A DNA stretch of 49,899 nt from an uncultured Sphingomonadaceae bacterium (GTDB lineage Bacteria; Pseudomonadota; Alphaproteobacteria; Sphingomonadales; Sphingomonadaceae): the NCBI GenBank assembly GCA_902806235.1, contig CADCVW010000073.1, positions 1 through 49,899 of the forward strand. The letters run 5' to 3'. Numbering within the stretch: position 1 is the stretch's first letter; each line of letters opens with the position of its first letter. This document shows, piece by piece, positions 32,340 to 43,097 of this stretch. The translations under genes and the position numbers were made by a program. The notes beneath the pieces were generated by a model. That model did not search any database, was not told where the DNA came from, and was given only the letters and a program-made list of their open reading frames with translations.

Positions 32340-33325
32340 GCGATGCCCCGCAGCTGCCCTTGCCCGCCTCGGCCCCGCACGTCCCCGTACTGCTCCAGGA
32401 AGTCGTCGCGGCGCTCGCGGTCGCGCCGGGCGAGACGCACGTCGACGGCACTTTCGGTGCCGGCGGCTATTCACGCGCTATCCTGGCGGCCGGCGCGGGC
32501 CGCGTGATTGCCTTCGACCGCGATCCGGACGCGATTCGTTCTGGTGAAATGCTGGCCGTGGAGAGCGGCGGGCGGCTGGAGCTCGTCCGGGAGCGCTTCT
32601 CGGCCATGGCGCGTGCGCTCGCGGAGCGGGGCGTGGCGCGAGTGGACGGCGTGACGCTGGATGTCGGGGTGTCGTCCATGCAACTCGACCAGGCCGCGCG
32701 CGGCTTCTCCTTCCAGGCGGATGGCCCGCTCGATATGCGCATGGCGCAGGAAGGCTTGAGCGCCGCTTCCTTCGTCAACGAAGCCGACGAAGCGGCGATC
32801 GCCGACGTGCTTTTTCACTTGGGCGAAGAGCCCAAGGCGCGGCGGATCGCGCGGGCGATCGTCGCTGCGCGGCCGATCGCGCGCACGGGCGAGCTCGCGG
32901 AGGTGGTCCGCCGCGCGGCCGGTCATCATCCGGGCATGAAGAAGGACCCGGCGACCCGCAGCTTCCAGGCGATCCGCATCCACGTGAACGAGGAGCTGCG
33001 CGAGCTGGAGGACGGGCTGGCCGCGGCCGAAACCGTGCTGCGCCCCGGTGGCCGGCTCGCGGTGGTGACCTTCCACTCGCTCGAGGACCGGATCGTGAAG
33101 CGCTTCCTGCGGACGCGCAGCGGCGCGACGCCCGCCGGCTCGCGCCACGCGCCCGCCCCAGCGGCGGCGCTGACCATTGCCCCCAGTTTCCACGCCGTAG
33201 CTAAGCCCGTGCGCCCGGGCGAGGCCGAGCTGCGCCGCAACCCCCGCGCGCGCTCCGCCACCCTGCGCATCGCACGGCGCACGAGCGCACCCCGTTGGAC
33301 CATGCCGGAAGAGGAGGCGGCCTGA
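32336..33325 (+). CDS. rsmH: 16S rRNA (cytosine1402-N4)-methyltransferase RsmH
   Basis: 329 residues. RsmH methylates N4 of C1402 in 16S rRNA near the P site. Visible motifs: [10 protein letters not shown], the SAM loop [43 protein letters not shown], and in the C-terminal part [16 protein letters not shown] followed by [15 protein letters not shown] start overlapping mraZ. Its TGA shares a base with the ftsL ATG. Confidence 0.95.
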   Translation: MSDAPQLPLPASAPHVPVLLQEVVAALAVAPGETHVDGTFGAGGYSRAILAAGAGRVIAFDRDPDAIRSGEMLAVESGGRLELVRERFSAMARALAERGVARVDGVTLDVGVSSMQLDQAARGFSFQADGPLDMRMAQEGLSAASFVNEADEAAIADVLFHLGEEPKARRIARAIVAARPIARTGELAEVVRRAAGHHPGMKKDPATRSFQAIRIHVNEELRELEDGLAAAETVLRPGGRLAVVTFHSLEDRIVKRFLRTRSGATPAGSRHAPAPAAALTIAPSFHAVAKPVRPGEAELRRNPRARSATLRIARRTSAPRWTMPEEEAA

Positions 33326-33888
33326 TGATTACCAAGGCTTTCCAATCAATGATGTGGGTCGGCGCGGTCGGCGGGTCCGCGATCGGCTGCTACATGCTGT
33401 CGCTCGGCGTCGCGTCCGAACGGGCGGGCGTGGAGAAACTCGACAGGCAGATCGTCGTCGCGCGGCGCGAGATCCGCGCGCTAGAGACCGAGCTCGGTAC
33501 GCGCGGCCGGCTGGCGCAGCTCGAGCGCTGGAACCGTGACGTGCTCGCGCTGGGCGCGCCGAAGGCGGGGCAGTATCTCGACAACGAACTGGTGCTGGCG
33601 CGCGTGGTCGACGGCAGGCTGCCCACGCCGAACGCGCCGCCGGAGGTACTGATGGCGTCAACGGACGGGGCCGCGGCCGGCACGGCCGCGCCGAAGGCGG
33701 TCGTCCGTGACGACGGCGCGCCCGTCGCGACCGAAGCTCCGGCATTCCGCACGGCGCAGTATATTGTCCCGGCCGACGCCTCGCCGACCGCGCCGAAGCG
33801 CGCGGCGCTGATCGACGCCGACACCGCGCGGGATATCGGCGCGGCCGCGCGGGCGGAGCGGGCCTCCGGCGCTCCGCGCGCCCGATGA
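33325..33888 (+). CDS. ftsL: Cell division protein FtsL (long form)
   Basis: Identified by position between rsmH and ftsI and by layout. A short N-terminus and one transmembrane helix (MMWVGAVGGSAIGCYMLSLG, about 8-27) lead to a periplasmic coiled-coil-like stretch (VEKLDRQIVVARREIRALETELGTRGRLAQLERWN), then an Ala/Pro-rich tail to residue 187. FtsL bridges FtsQ/FtsB to FtsI/FtsW. Usual FtsL proteins have 90-120 residues; the extra ~80 here are low-complexity. ATG at 33325 overlaps the rsmH stop. Confidence 0.82.
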   Translation: MITKAFQSMMWVGAVGGSAIGCYMLSLGVASERAGVEKLDRQIVVARREIRALETELGTRGRLAQLERWNRDVLALGAPKAGQYLDNELVLARVVDGRLPTPNAPPEVLMASTDGAAAGTAAPKAVVRDDGAPVATEAPAFRTAQYIVPADASPTAPKRAALIDADTARDIGAAARAERASGAPRAR

Positions 33889-35582
33889 CCGCGCTCGTCG
33901 CGCGCCCCGAGCGCGTCCGACTGGCGGGCCAGCGCCATCAGGCGACGGTGGTCACCCATCAGCGGCTGATGCTGATCATGCTGCTGTTCCTCGGCGTCAC
34001 CGCCGCCGTGGTGCTTCGCATCGGCTACCTCGCGCTGTTCAGCGACGGCGCGGCGCGCGGCGGCGCGGCGAACGCGCTGCTACCCGCGCGCGGCGACATC
34101 GTGGATCGCAACGGGCAGCCACTAGCGCGTTCCATCGACGCGTGGACGATCGGCGTGCACCCGGCCAAGATCATCGGCGACCGGGAGGAGATCGCTGTGC
34201 GGCTCGCCCGGCTGATGCCGGAGCGGAGCGCCGCCGAGTATCTGGAGATCCTGACCTCCGGCCGGACCTTCCAATTCCTGCGCCGCCGCGCGCTGCCCGA
34301 GTTGGTCGCGGCGGTGAACGCGATCGGCGAGCCGGGGCTCGCCTTCGACCGCGAGCCCGACCGACTCTATCCGCAGGCCGGGCTCGGCGCGCACGTGCTC
34401 GGCTGGACGGACATCGACGGCCACGGCGCGGCGGGCATGGAGAAGGTGCTTGATGCTGCGCTGACCGACCCCGCGCGGCGCGGCGCGCCCACCGCGCTCG
34501 CCATCGACTCGCGCGTGCAGGCGGCGATGGAAAGCGAGCTCGCCGCGGCGATGACAAGCCTGCAGGCGATCGGCGCGACAGGCGTCGTGCTCGACGTGCG
34601 CACGGGCGAGCTGCTGGCGCTAGCGAGCCTGCCCGCCTACAATCCCAACGCCGCCGGCCGCTTCGCCCTCGACACGCGATTCAACCGCGCGACCATGGGC
34701 GTGTACGAGCTCGGCTCGACCTTCAAGCCGATCACCGTCGCCGCGGCGATGGAGGCGGGCGTGATCAAGTCGCTCGGGCAGCGCTACGACGCGGCGCACG
34801 CCGTCGCCGTGGGTCGGTTCCGGATCAACGACAGCCACCCGATTGGCCGCTCGATTACCATCCCTGAGATGCTGATCCATTCGTCCAACATCGTCACCGC
34901 GCGCATCTCCGACCAAATGGGGGCGGAGCGCATGGCCCACGCCTTCCGCCAGCTCGGCTTCGACGAGCCCGCGCACGTCGAGCTGCCGGAGAAGGGGCGG
35001 ACGCTGTGGCCGGGCGACTGGGGCCGGGCGACGATTATGAACACCGGCTTCGGCCACGGCATCGCGGTGACTCCGCTCCATCTCGCCACCGCCTACGCCA
35101 CGCTGGTCAACGGCGGCGTGTGGCGGCCGGCGACGCTGATGAAGCTCGGCCCCGACCAAGTGCCGCGCGGCCGCCGCGTGTATTCGGAGGAGACCAGCGC
35201 GCGGATGCGCCAGATGCTGCGGCTGATCGTCACGGAAGGCACCGGCAAGAAGGCCGAAGCGCCCGGTTACCGCGTCGGCGGCAAGACGGGGACGGCGGAG
35301 AAGCCCAAGGACGGCGGCTACGCGCGCAAGTCGCTGGTCTCCACCTTCGCCGCGGCTTTTCCGATGGACGATCCGCGCTACGTGGTGATCGCCATGCTCG
35401 ACGAGCCCAAGGGCAACGCGGAGACCTTCGGGATCGCCACGGCGGGCTGGACCGCCGCGCCCGTCGTCAGCAAGGTCGTGTCGCGCATCGGGCCATTGCT
35501 CGGCGTACTGCCCGACGAGCGCCGCGACGTAGACGTGTCCGACCTCATGCCGCTCATCTGGAAAGCGAAGGGCGCCCGCTGA
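33885..35582 (+). CDS. ftsI: Septal peptidoglycan transpeptidase FtsI (PBP3)
   Basis: 565 residues of a class B penicillin-binding protein: an N-terminal anchor (LMLIMLLFLGVTAAVVLRIGY, about 29-49), a pedestal domain starting ARGDIVDRNGQPLA, and a transpeptidase domain with STFK (Ser278, Lys281), SSN (333-335) and KTGT (467-470). It cross-links wall at the division septum together with FtsW. ATG overlaps the ftsL stop (ATGA). Confidence 0.95.
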   Translation: MTALVARPERVRLAGQRHQATVVTHQRLMLIMLLFLGVTAAVVLRIGYLALFSDGAARGGAANALLPARGDIVDRNGQPLARSIDAWTIGVHPAKIIGDREEIAVRLARLMPERSAAEYLEILTSGRTFQFLRRRALPELVAAVNAIGEPGLAFDREPDRLYPQAGLGAHVLGWTDIDGHGAAGMEKVLDAALTDPARRGAPTALAIDSRVQAAMESELAAAMTSLQAIGATGVVLDVRTGELLALASLPAYNPNAAGRFALDTRFNRATMGVYELGSTFKPITVAAAMEAGVIKSLGQRYDAAHAVAVGRFRINDSHPIGRSITIPEMLIHSSNIVTARISDQMGAERMAHAFRQLGFDEPAHVELPEKGRTLWPGDWGRATIMNTGFGHGIAVTPLHLATAYATLVNGGVWRPATLMKLGPDQVPRGRRVYSEETSARMRQMLRLIVTEGTGKKAEAPGYRVGGKTGTAEKPKDGGYARKSLVSTFAAAFPMDDPRYVVIAMLDEPKGNAETFGIATAGWTAAPVVSKVVSRIGPLLGVLPDERRDVDVSDLMPLIWKAKGAR

Positions 35583-36997
35583 TGCGGCTCGGCGAACTGA
35601 CGGGCGGCGGGGAGCAAGAGGTGGTGACCGGCTTCGCGATCGACCACCGCCGGGTCGCGCCCGGCACGGTGTTCGGCGCGTTCAAGGGCGCGCGCTTCGA
35701 CGGCGAGTCGTTCATCGGGCACGCGGTGGCGGCGGGCGCGGTGGCGGTGGTCGCGCGGCCGGAGGCGGCGGTGGCGGGCGCGGCGCACCTTGCCGACGGG
35801 CAACCGCGCCGCGCCTTCGCCCGGCTCGCTGCGCGCTTCTTCGCACCGTTCCCGGAGGTGACGGCCGCCGTCACCGGCACCAACGGTAAAACCTCTACCG
35901 TCGAACTCACTCGCCAGCTGTGGCGCATGGCCGGCGAGCGCAGCGCATCAATCGGTACGCTCGGCGTGACCACGGCGGACGAGCGCGCGACGACCGGGCT
36001 CACCACGCCCGACATCGTCACCTTTCTCGCCAACGTCGCGGGGCTGCGGCGCGAAGGCGTGACGCATCTGGCGTTCGAGGCATCGAGCCACGGGCTCGAC
36101 CAGTACCGGACGGAAGGGCTGCCGGTGCGCGCGGCGGCGTTCACCAACCTGTCGCGCGATCACCTCGATTATCATGGGACGATGGAGGACTACCTCCGGG
36201 CCAAGCTGCGCCTCTTCTCGGAAGTGATGAACGCGGACGGGGCGGCGGTGGTCTGGGCCGACGATCCGGCGGCGGAGCGGGCGATCGACGCCGCGCGCGG
36301 GCGCGGAACGCGCGTGCTGACGGTGGGGACGCGGGGCGAGGCGATCCGCCTCGTGGGGCGCCGCCCGACGCTGCTCGGGCAGGAGCTGGCGCTAGAGATC
36401 GACGGCCGCACCCGGACGGTCGTCCTGCCGCTGATCGGCGCCTACCAAGCGGCCAACGCGCTCACCGCTATGGGGCTGGTCATCGCCACCGGGGGCGACC
36501 CGGAGCGCACCCTAGCGCACCTCGCCCGCGTCCAGCCGGTGCGCGGGCGGCTGGAGCGCGCGGCGATCACGCGCGCGGGCGCCCCCGTCTACGTCGACTA
36601 CGCGCACACTCCCGACGCGCTCGAAGCGGCTGCGGCCGCGCTACGCCCCCACGCCAAGGGCCGGCTGATCACCGTGTTCGGCGCGGGCGGCGACCGCGAT
36701 GCGGGCAAGCGCGAGGAGATGGGCGCGGTCGCGGCCAGGTGTTCCGACCTGGTGATCGTCACCGACGACAACCCGCGCTCGGAGAGCCCGGCGCTGATCC
36801 GCCGCGCGATCCTGGCCGGCGCGCCGGGCGCGCGCGAAGTGCCGGGGCGGCGCGACGCCATCGCCGCGGCGACGACGGTGGCCGGGCCGGAAGACATCGT
36901 GCTCGTCGCCGGCAAGGGGCACGAGACGGGGCAGGTGGTCGGCGAACTGACGCTTCCCTTCGACGACGCGGCGGTGGCGCGGGAATGCGCGGCGTGA
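35582..36997 (+). CDS. murE: UDP-MurNAc-tripeptide ligase MurE (meso-DAP adding)
   Basis: 471 residues. It adds meso-diaminopimelate to UDP-MurNAc-L-Ala-D-Glu. The ATP loop TGTNGKTST is at 98-106, the carbamylated-Lys region SRDHLDYHGT at 191-200, and the motif DNPR at 396-399, which marks enzymes that use meso-DAP rather than Lys. KGHETGQ follows near the end. ATG shares a base with the ftsI stop. Confidence 0.95.
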   Translation: MRLGELTGGGEQEVVTGFAIDHRRVAPGTVFGAFKGARFDGESFIGHAVAAGAVAVVARPEAAVAGAAHLADGQPRRAFARLAARFFAPFPEVTAAVTGTNGKTSTVELTRQLWRMAGERSASIGTLGVTTADERATTGLTTPDIVTFLANVAGLRREGVTHLAFEASSHGLDQYRTEGLPVRAAAFTNLSRDHLDYHGTMEDYLRAKLRLFSEVMNADGAAVVWADDPAAERAIDAARGRGTRVLTVGTRGEAIRLVGRRPTLLGQELALEIDGRTRTVVLPLIGAYQAANALTAMGLVIATGGDPERTLAHLARVQPVRGRLERAAITRAGAPVYVDYAHTPDALEAAAAALRPHAKGRLITVFGAGGDRDAGKREEMGAVAARCSDLVIVTDDNPRSESPALIRRAILAGAPGAREVPGRRDAIAAATTVAGPEDIVLVAGKGHETGQVVGELTLPFDDAAVARECAA

Positions 36998-38406
36998 GCC
37001 TGTGGCGCGCGGAGGAGATCGCGGCCGCCTGCGGCGGGGCGGCCAAGGGCTCCTGGGAGGCGAGCGCCGTCACCTTCGACTCACGCGAGGTCGAATTCGG
37101 CTCCTTGTTCATCGCGCTCAAGGGCGAGCGCGCCGACGGCCACGATTACGTTCCTCGTGCGCTCGAAGCGGGGGCCACCGGGGTGCTGGTGAGCCGAGGC
37201 AACCAGCTGAACAGCGTGGTCGTAGACGACACGACGGCGGCACTGGAAGCGCTCGGCCGTGCAGGCCGCGAGCGCCTCGCCCCGATCGCGCGGGTGATCG
37301 GCGTCACCGGCTCCGTCGGCAAGACGGGGACCAAGGAGGCGCTCGCCGCGGCGCTCGCGCGCGGGTTGCCGGGCGAGGCGCGCGCGGTGCACCGCTCCGT
37401 CAAGAGCTACAACAACCACACGGGCGTGCCGCTGTCGCTCGCGCGCTGCCCCGCCGACGCGCGCTTCGCCGTGCTCGAGATGGGCATGAACCACGCGGGC
37501 GAACTGGCCGCGTTGACAAAACTTGTCAGGCCGCATGTCGCAATCGTGACCGCGATCGCCGCGGCGCACCGCGCCTTTTTCAGCAGCGAGGAGGCGATCG
37601 CCGACGCCAAGGGCGAGATCTTCCGCGGCCTCGTCCCGAACGGGACGGCGATCCTGCCTGAGGACAGCCCCCACCGCGACCGGCTCCGCACCGCCGCCGA
37701 GCCTTACGCGGAGCAGGTCTGGACGTTCGGGCGCGGTCGGGGTGCGACGGTGCGCGCGCGGGAGGTGGTCGCGAGCCCGAACGGCGGCAGCCTCGTCACT
37801 GCGACCTTGCCAGGCGCCGACCTGACCTTCTCCATCTCCCAACCGGGCGAGCACTGGGTAAGCAACGCGCTCGCCGTGGTTGCGGCGGTGGCGGCGGCGG
37901 GCGGCGATCTGGCCGCGGCGGGGCTCGCGCTCGCCGAATTGCCGGGGCTCAAAGGGCGCGGCGAGCGGCACCGGGTGGCGCTCCCGGACGGCGGCGAGCT
38001 GCTATTGATCGACGAGTCCTACAACGCCAACCCGGGCTCCATGGCCGCCACGCTTAAGGTGCTCGGTGACGAGCCCGCCGCGCGGCGCATCGCCGTGCTC
38101 GGCGCCATGCGCGAGATGGGCGAGGAGAGCGACTGCTACCACGCCGAGCTCGCCGGGCCCGTGGCGCGGGCGCAGGTGTCGCTCGCCGTGCTGGTCGGGC
38201 CGGAGATGGCGCCGCTCGCTCGCGCGTTGCGGCCGGACGTCGCTACCCTGCACGTGCGGGACGCGGCGGAAGCCGAGGCCGCTTTGGCCAAGGAAGTGCG
38301 CGCCGGAGACGTGCTGTTGGTAAAGGGATCGAACGGGGTGGGATTGAGCAAGGTCGTGGACGCGATGCTCCGCCCCGCCGGCGCGGGCGCGGGGAGCGTC
38401 GCCTGA
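36985..38406 (+). CDS. murF: UDP-MurNAc-tripeptide D-Ala-D-Ala ligase MurF
   Basis: 473 residues from ATG 36985. It attaches D-Ala-D-Ala, made by Ddl of the same cluster, to the tripeptide. Motifs: [15 protein letters not shown] (N-terminal domain), ATP loop [37 protein letters not shown], and [18 protein letters not shown]. The GTG at 36994, in GTGA overlap with murE, is an equally good start and would shorten it by three residues. Confidence 0.94.
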   Translation: MRGVSLWRAEEIAAACGGAAKGSWEASAVTFDSREVEFGSLFIALKGERADGHDYVPRALEAGATGVLVSRGNQLNSVVVDDTTAALEALGRAGRERLAPIARVIGVTGSVGKTGTKEALAAALARGLPGEARAVHRSVKSYNNHTGVPLSLARCPADARFAVLEMGMNHAGELAALTKLVRPHVAIVTAIAAAHRAFFSSEEAIADAKGEIFRGLVPNGTAILPEDSPHRDRLRTAAEPYAEQVWTFGRGRGATVRAREVVASPNGGSLVTATLPGADLTFSISQPGEHWVSNALAVVAAVAAAGGDLAAAGLALAELPGLKGRGERHRVALPDGGELLLIDESYNANPGSMAATLKVLGDEPAARRIAVLGAMREMGEESDCYHAELAGPVARAQVSLAVLVGPEMAPLARALRPDVATLHVRDAAEAEAALAKEVRAGDVLLVKGSNGVGLSKVVDAMLRPAGAGAGSVA

Positions 38407-39476
38407 TGCTGCTCCTCCTCGCCGACGCACTCAACTTCGCGGGCGTCTTCAATCTGTTCCGCTACCTGAGCTTCCGCGCCGGCGGCGCCACTACGACGGC
38501 CCTGGCCTTGGGGCTGCTGATCGGCCCGCGATTTATCGGCTGGCTGCGCGTGCGGCAGGGCCACGGCCAGCCGATCCGCGCCGACGGGCCGCAGACGCAC
38601 CTCGCCAAGCGGGGCACCCCGACGATGGGCGGGCTGATGATCCTGACGGCGGTCGCCGTGTCCGTGCTGCTGTGGATGGACCTGTCGAACCGCTACGTTT
38701 GGGCCTGCCTGTTCGTGCTGCTCGGCTTCGGCTTTATCGGTTTCCTCGACGACTACGACAAGGTCACCAAGCGCAGCACGGCGGGCGTGTCGGCGCGCAC
38801 CCGGCTGCTCGCTGAGTTCCTGGTCGCCGGCATCGCCAGCGCCGCGATCCTGCAGGGCACGGGGACCGAGCTCCACATCCCCTTCGTCAAGGAACCGATC
38901 GCCGACCTCGGCCCCTTCTACATCATCTTCGCGGCCTTCGTGATCGTCGGCTTCGGCAATGCGGTGAACCTGACGGACGGGCTCGACGGGCTTGCCACCA
39001 TGCCGGTGATCATCGCCTGCATCGCTTTCCTGCTCATCACCTATCTCGTCGGCAACGCGCGCTACGCCGACTACCTCGGCATCCCGCACGTGCCGGGCGC
39101 TGGCACGCTCACCGTGCTGTGCACGGCGATCGTCGGCGCGGGGCTGGCGTTCCTGTGGTTCAACGCGCCGCCCGCCGCTGTCTTCATGGGCGACACGGGC
39201 AGTCTCGCGCTCGGCGGCGCGCTGGGCGCGATGGCGGTGGTCGCGCAGCACGAGTTCGTGCTGGGCATCGTCGGCGGGCTGTTCGTGCTGGAAGCGCTGT
39301 CCGTCGTGATCCAAGTGTTCTTCTTCAAGCGCACCGGCCGCCGCGTGTTCCGCATGGCCCCCATCCACCACCATTTCGAGCAGCTCGGCTGGTCGGAGCC
39401 GACAGTGGTGATCCGCTTCTGGATCATCTCCTTCGTGCTCGCGCTCGCCGGTCTGTCGACGCTCAAGCTCCGGTGA
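38406..39476 (+). CDS. mraY: Phospho-MurNAc-pentapeptide translocase MraY
   Basis: 356 residues with about ten transmembrane helices. It transfers phospho-MurNAc-pentapeptide to undecaprenyl phosphate, giving lipid I at the inner membrane. Conserved loops: [24 protein letters not shown] (Asp pair), [29 protein letters not shown] and [15 protein letters not shown]. Normal length. Start overlaps the murF stop (TGATG). Confidence 0.96.
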   Translation: MLLLLADALNFAGVFNLFRYLSFRAGGATTTALALGLLIGPRFIGWLRVRQGHGQPIRADGPQTHLAKRGTPTMGGLMILTAVAVSVLLWMDLSNRYVWACLFVLLGFGFIGFLDDYDKVTKRSTAGVSARTRLLAEFLVAGIASAAILQGTGTELHIPFVKEPIADLGPFYIIFAAFVIVGFGNAVNLTDGLDGLATMPVIIACIAFLLITYLVGNARYADYLGIPHVPGAGTLTVLCTAIVGAGLAFLWFNAPPAAVFMGDTGSLALGGALGAMAVVAQHEFVLGIVGGLFVLEALSVVIQVFFFKRTGRRVFRMAPIHHHFEQLGWSEPTVVIRFWIISFVLALAGLSTLKLR

Positions 39477-40747
39477 TCGGCAGCCCCGCCTGGGCCGGGC
39501 GGCGCTACGCCCTGCTGGGCCTCGCGCGATCGGGGCTGGCGACGCTCGACGCGCTACTCGCGGGCGGGGCGGAGGTGGTCGCTTGGGACGAGCAGCGGCA
39601 AGCGCGCGACGCGGTGCGCGGCCGGGCGCGGGTCGCCGATCCGCTGGCCATCGCGCTCACCGGCTTCGACGCCGTGGTCGTCTCGCCCGGCGTGCCGCTC
39701 AACCGCCACCCGATCGCCGCGCGGGCCCGGGAGGCGCGGGTGCCCGTGATCGGCGACGTCGAGCTGTTCGCCCAAGCGCGCGCGGCGCTGCCCCCGCACA
39801 AGGTCGTCGGCGTCACCGGCACCAACGGCAAGTCGACCACCACCGCGCTGATCTACCATCTGCTCGACGCGGGCGGCGTGCCTTCCCTGATGGGCGGCAA
39901 CATCGGCCTGCCGATCCTAGGCCGCGATCCCCTGCCGGCCGGCGGCGTCTACGTTCTCGAACTGTCAAGCTACCAGCTCGACCTGACGCAGGGCCTCGAC
40001 TGCGACGTCGCGGTGCTTCTTAACGTCACGCCCGACCACCTCGATCGCTACGACGGGATGGACGACTACGCCGCGTCCAAGGCGCGGCTGTTCGCCATGC
40101 AGTCGCCGGATAACGTCGCGGTGATTGCGACCGACGACGACCATGCGCGGGCGGTCGCGGGGCAGGTCGCGGGCCGGCTTGTCCGCGTTTCGGCGAGCCA
40201 AGTGCGCGACGCCTCGCGCTGGCCCGCGCTCCAGGGTCCACACAATGCGCAGAACGTCGCGGCCGCCGTCGCCGCGGCGCGCGCGCTCGGCATCGCTGAT
40301 TCGGTGATCGCCCGCGGGCTCGCTACCTTCCGCGGCCTGCCGCATCGGATGGAGTTCGTGGCGGAGCGGGACGGGGTGCGATTCATCAACGACAGCAAGG
40401 CGACCAACCCGGCGTCCGCCGCACCCGCGCTCGCCGCCTTCCCCTCCGTTCACTGGATCGTCGGTGGGCGGGCGAAGGGCGCCGACTTGGGCGAGTGCGA
40501 GGCCCAGCTGACTCATGTCAAAGCGGCCTACGCGATCGGCGAGGCTTCGGCGATGTTCGTCCGATTATTGCACGATAGGGTGCCCACGGCCGATTGCGGC
40601 ACTCTGGAGAACGCGGTAGCAAAGGCGTCCGAAGCGGCAATCGCCGGCGACGTGGTGCTCCTCTCGCCGGCCTGCGCATCCTTCGATCAGTTCCGGAACT
40701 TTGAGGCGCGGGGGGATGCTTTCCGCGCGGCGGTGGAGGCGTTCTAG
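39473..40747 (+). CDS. murD: UDP-MurNAc-L-Ala:D-Glu ligase MurD
   Basis: 424 residues. It adds D-glutamate to UDP-MurNAc-L-Ala. Motifs: [16 protein letters not shown] in the N-terminal Rossmann domain, [11 protein letters not shown] loop [43 protein letters not shown], and [17 protein letters not shown] in the C-terminal domain. GTG at 39473 overlaps the mraY stop by four bases. Confidence 0.95.
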   Translation: MIGSPAWAGRRYALLGLARSGLATLDALLAGGAEVVAWDEQRQARDAVRGRARVADPLAIALTGFDAVVVSPGVPLNRHPIAARAREARVPVIGDVELFAQARAALPPHKVVGVTGTNGKSTTTALIYHLLDAGGVPSLMGGNIGLPILGRDPLPAGGVYVLELSSYQLDLTQGLDCDVAVLLNVTPDHLDRYDGMDDYAASKARLFAMQSPDNVAVIATDDDHARAVAGQVAGRLVRVSASQVRDASRWPALQGPHNAQNVAAAVAAARALGIADSVIARGLATFRGLPHRMEFVAERDGVRFINDSKATNPASAAPALAAFPSVHWIVGGRAKGADLGECEAQLTHVKAAYAIGEASAMFVRLLHDRVPTADCGTLENAVAKASEAAIAGDVVLLSPACASFDQFRNFEARGDAFRAAVEAF

Positions 40748-41982
40748 TGTCGTTCGTCGGCAACCAACCGCGCGTGAGCACCGCTACCCCGAAGGGGCGG
40801 GAGATCGTTCGCCTCGGCCGCGCGGACCGTTCCGCGCTCGGCCGCTGGTTCTGGGAGATCGACCGGGTGCTGCTGCTGCTCGTGGCGGTGCTCGTCGCGG
40901 TGGGCCTGGTCGCGGTCGCCGCTGCCTCGCCGGCCGCGGGGAGCCGCTATTCGGGCGGCGCCGTGCAGATCGCGCCGCTCCACTACTTCTACCGCCAGCT
41001 CATGTGGATGGTCGTCGCGCTGCCCGTCATGGTGGGCGTGTCCATGCTCCCGCACCAGCTCGCCCGGCGCTTCGCGCTGGTGGGGGCTGGCGCGTGCATC
41101 CTCCTCCTCGCGCTCACGCCCTTCCTCGGGCCGGAGGTCAACGGCGCGCACCGCTGGATCGGCTTCGGCTTCGCCCAGCTCCAGCCGTCCGAGTTCCTGA
41201 AACCCTTCTACATTGTCGCGCTCGCCTGGCTCCTGTCGCTCAAGGAGCAGGACCGCACCTTGCCCGTGGTGCCCATCTCCGCCGTGGTCACCGCGGTGAT
41301 CGCGCTGTTCCTGATGCGCCAGCCCGACTTCGGCTCAACCGTGATCTTCGCCGCGGTCTGGGTGCTGATGCTGATGCTCGCCGGCATCTCCGTCCGCTTC
41401 CTCGCGCTGCTTGGGCTGGGCGGGATCGCCGGCATCGTCGCCGCCTACCTCTTCTACCCCGTCGCCACCGCGCGCATCGACGGCTTCCTCTTCGCCCAGG
41501 GCGACACCTATCAGACCGAATCGGCGCTCCGCACGCTGACGGCCGGCGGGGTGTTCGGCACGGGCCCCGGCGGCGGGGCGCGCAAGTTCCATCTGCCCGA
41601 ACCGCACACCGACTACATCTTCTCCGTGATCGGCGAAGAATTCGGGCTGATCGCCTGCCTCGCGATTGCAATGCTCTACATCGCCATCGTCGTGCGCGTG
41701 CTGGTCAAGCTGCTGGAGGAGGAGAACCCGTTCCTGCTGCTCGCCGGCGCTGGGCTGGTGAGCCAGATCGGGCTGCAGGCGCTGATTAATATGGCGGTGA
41801 ACGTCCAAATCGCCCCGTCCAAGGGCATGACCTTGCCCTTCATCAGCTACGGCGGCTCGTCGATGATCGCGCTCTCCATCGGCGTCGGGCTGCTGCTTGC
41901 CTTCACCCGGCGCAACCCGTTCCTCAACCGCTCGCCCTACGCGTCGCGGGGCGGCGGCGGGCCGAAGCCCGCACTGCGGTGA
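40747..41982 (+). CDS. ftsW: Septal peptidoglycan glycosyltransferase FtsW
   Basis: 411 residues, SEDS family, about ten transmembrane helices. It polymerises lipid II at the septum with FtsI. The conserved loop NGAHRWIGFGFAQLQPSEFLK holds the essential acidic residue region. RQPDFGSTVIF and AEIGEE-type VIGEEFGLIAC follow, then KGMTLPFISYGGSSM near the end. GTG start sharing one base with the murD stop. The ~35 cytosolic residues before the first helix are somewhat long. Confidence 0.94.
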   Translation: MSFVGNQPRVSTATPKGREIVRLGRADRSALGRWFWEIDRVLLLLVAVLVAVGLVAVAAASPAAGSRYSGGAVQIAPLHYFYRQLMWMVVALPVMVGVSMLPHQLARRFALVGAGACILLLALTPFLGPEVNGAHRWIGFGFAQLQPSEFLKPFYIVALAWLLSLKEQDRTLPVVPISAVVTAVIALFLMRQPDFGSTVIFAAVWVLMLMLAGISVRFLALLGLGGIAGIVAAYLFYPVATARIDGFLFAQGDTYQTESALRTLTAGGVFGTGPGGGARKFHLPEPHTDYIFSVIGEEFGLIACLAIAMLYIAIVVRVLVKLLEEENPFLLLAGAGLVSQIGLQALINMAVNVQIAPSKGMTLPFISYGGSSMIALSIGVGLLLAFTRRNPFLNRSPYASRGGGGPKPALR

Positions 41983-43097
41983 GCCGGTCGGGGCACTTCG
42001 TGCTCGCCGCCGGCGGCACGGGCGGCCACCTGGTTCCCGCCCACGCGCTCGCCGCGGAGCTCCGCGCGCGCGGGCATCGCGCGACCTTGGTCACTGACGC
42101 GCGCGGGGCGAAGATCCCGGGGCTATTCGGCGGAGTGGAGACCCGCGTGCTTCCCGCCGGGCGGATCGCCCACAACCCGCTGGCGCTGCTCCGCGCGGCC
42201 CGCGATATCGCCGCCGGGCGCGCGATGGCGCTCGCGCTCTACCGCGAACTCCGCCCCGCCGCGGCAGTCGGCTTCGGCGGCTACCCGGCGTTTCCCGCGC
42301 TGCTGGCGGCCAAGGCCGCGGGCCTGCCCACCGCCGTGCACGAGCAGAACGCGGTGCTGGGCCGCGTCAACCGGCTGGTCGCCGGCCGGGTGGACGCGAT
42401 TGCCACCGCCTATCCGGAGGTCGACCGGCTGTCCCCGCGCCACCGCGCCAAGGCGACGCTGGTCGGCAACCCGATCCGCGCCGAAGTTCTGGCCATCCGC
42501 GACGAGCCCTACCCGGCGCTCGCCGCCGACGGCGTGCTCCGCCTGCTCGTGACGGGCGGCAGCCAGGGCGCGAGCGTGCTGTCGGAAGTCGTGCCGGCCG
42601 CCGTGGGCCTGCTGCCCGAGAACCTCCGCCACCGTCTGCAGGTCACCCAGCAGTGCCGGCCGGAGGATCTGGAGGCAGTGTGCGCCACCTATCGCGCGCT
42701 GGGCGTGCCCGCCGAGCTCGCCACCTACTTCCCCGATCTGCCCCAACGACTCGGCTGGGCGCACCTCGTGGTCGCCCGCGCGGGCGCGTCCACCATCGCC
42801 GACCTGACGGCGGCGGGGCGCCCGGCGATTTTGGTCCCGTTGCCCTCCGCCGCTGACGACCACCAAACCGCCAACGCGCGCGAGATGGCGAAGCTCGGCG
42901 GCGCGCGGGTGATCGGGCAAGCCGAGTTCACCGCCGAACGGCTCGCGCGGGAGGTGGAAGCGATGGTCGCCGATCCCGAATCGCTCGCCGCCGCCGCAGA
43001 TCGCGCGCGCGCCTGCGGCCGGCCTCGCGCGGCCGAGGCGCTGGCCGACCTGGTGGAGCGGCTCGCCGGCGACGCCTTGCTGGAGCGCGCCGCGTGA
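41979..43097 (+). CDS. murG: Lipid II synthase MurG
   Basis: 372 residues. It adds GlcNAc to lipid I on the inner face of the membrane. GT-B fold: [17 protein letters not shown] (G loop 1), [30 protein letters not shown] in the N-terminal domain, and [39 protein letters not shown] in the C-terminal domain. GTG overlaps the ftsW stop by four bases. Confidence 0.95.
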   Translation: MSRSGHFVLAAGGTGGHLVPAHALAAELRARGHRATLVTDARGAKIPGLFGGVETRVLPAGRIAHNPLALLRAARDIAAGRAMALALYRELRPAAAVGFGGYPAFPALLAAKAAGLPTAVHEQNAVLGRVNRLVAGRVDAIATAYPEVDRLSPRHRAKATLVGNPIRAEVLAIRDEPYPALAADGVLRLLVTGGSQGASVLSEVVPAAVGLLPENLRHRLQVTQQCRPEDLEAVCATYRALGVPAELATYFPDLPQRLGWAHLVVARAGASTIADLTAAGRPAILVPLPSAADDHQTANAREMAKLGGARVIGQAEFTAERLAREVEAMVADPESLAAAADRARACGRPRAAEALADLVERLAGDALLERAA

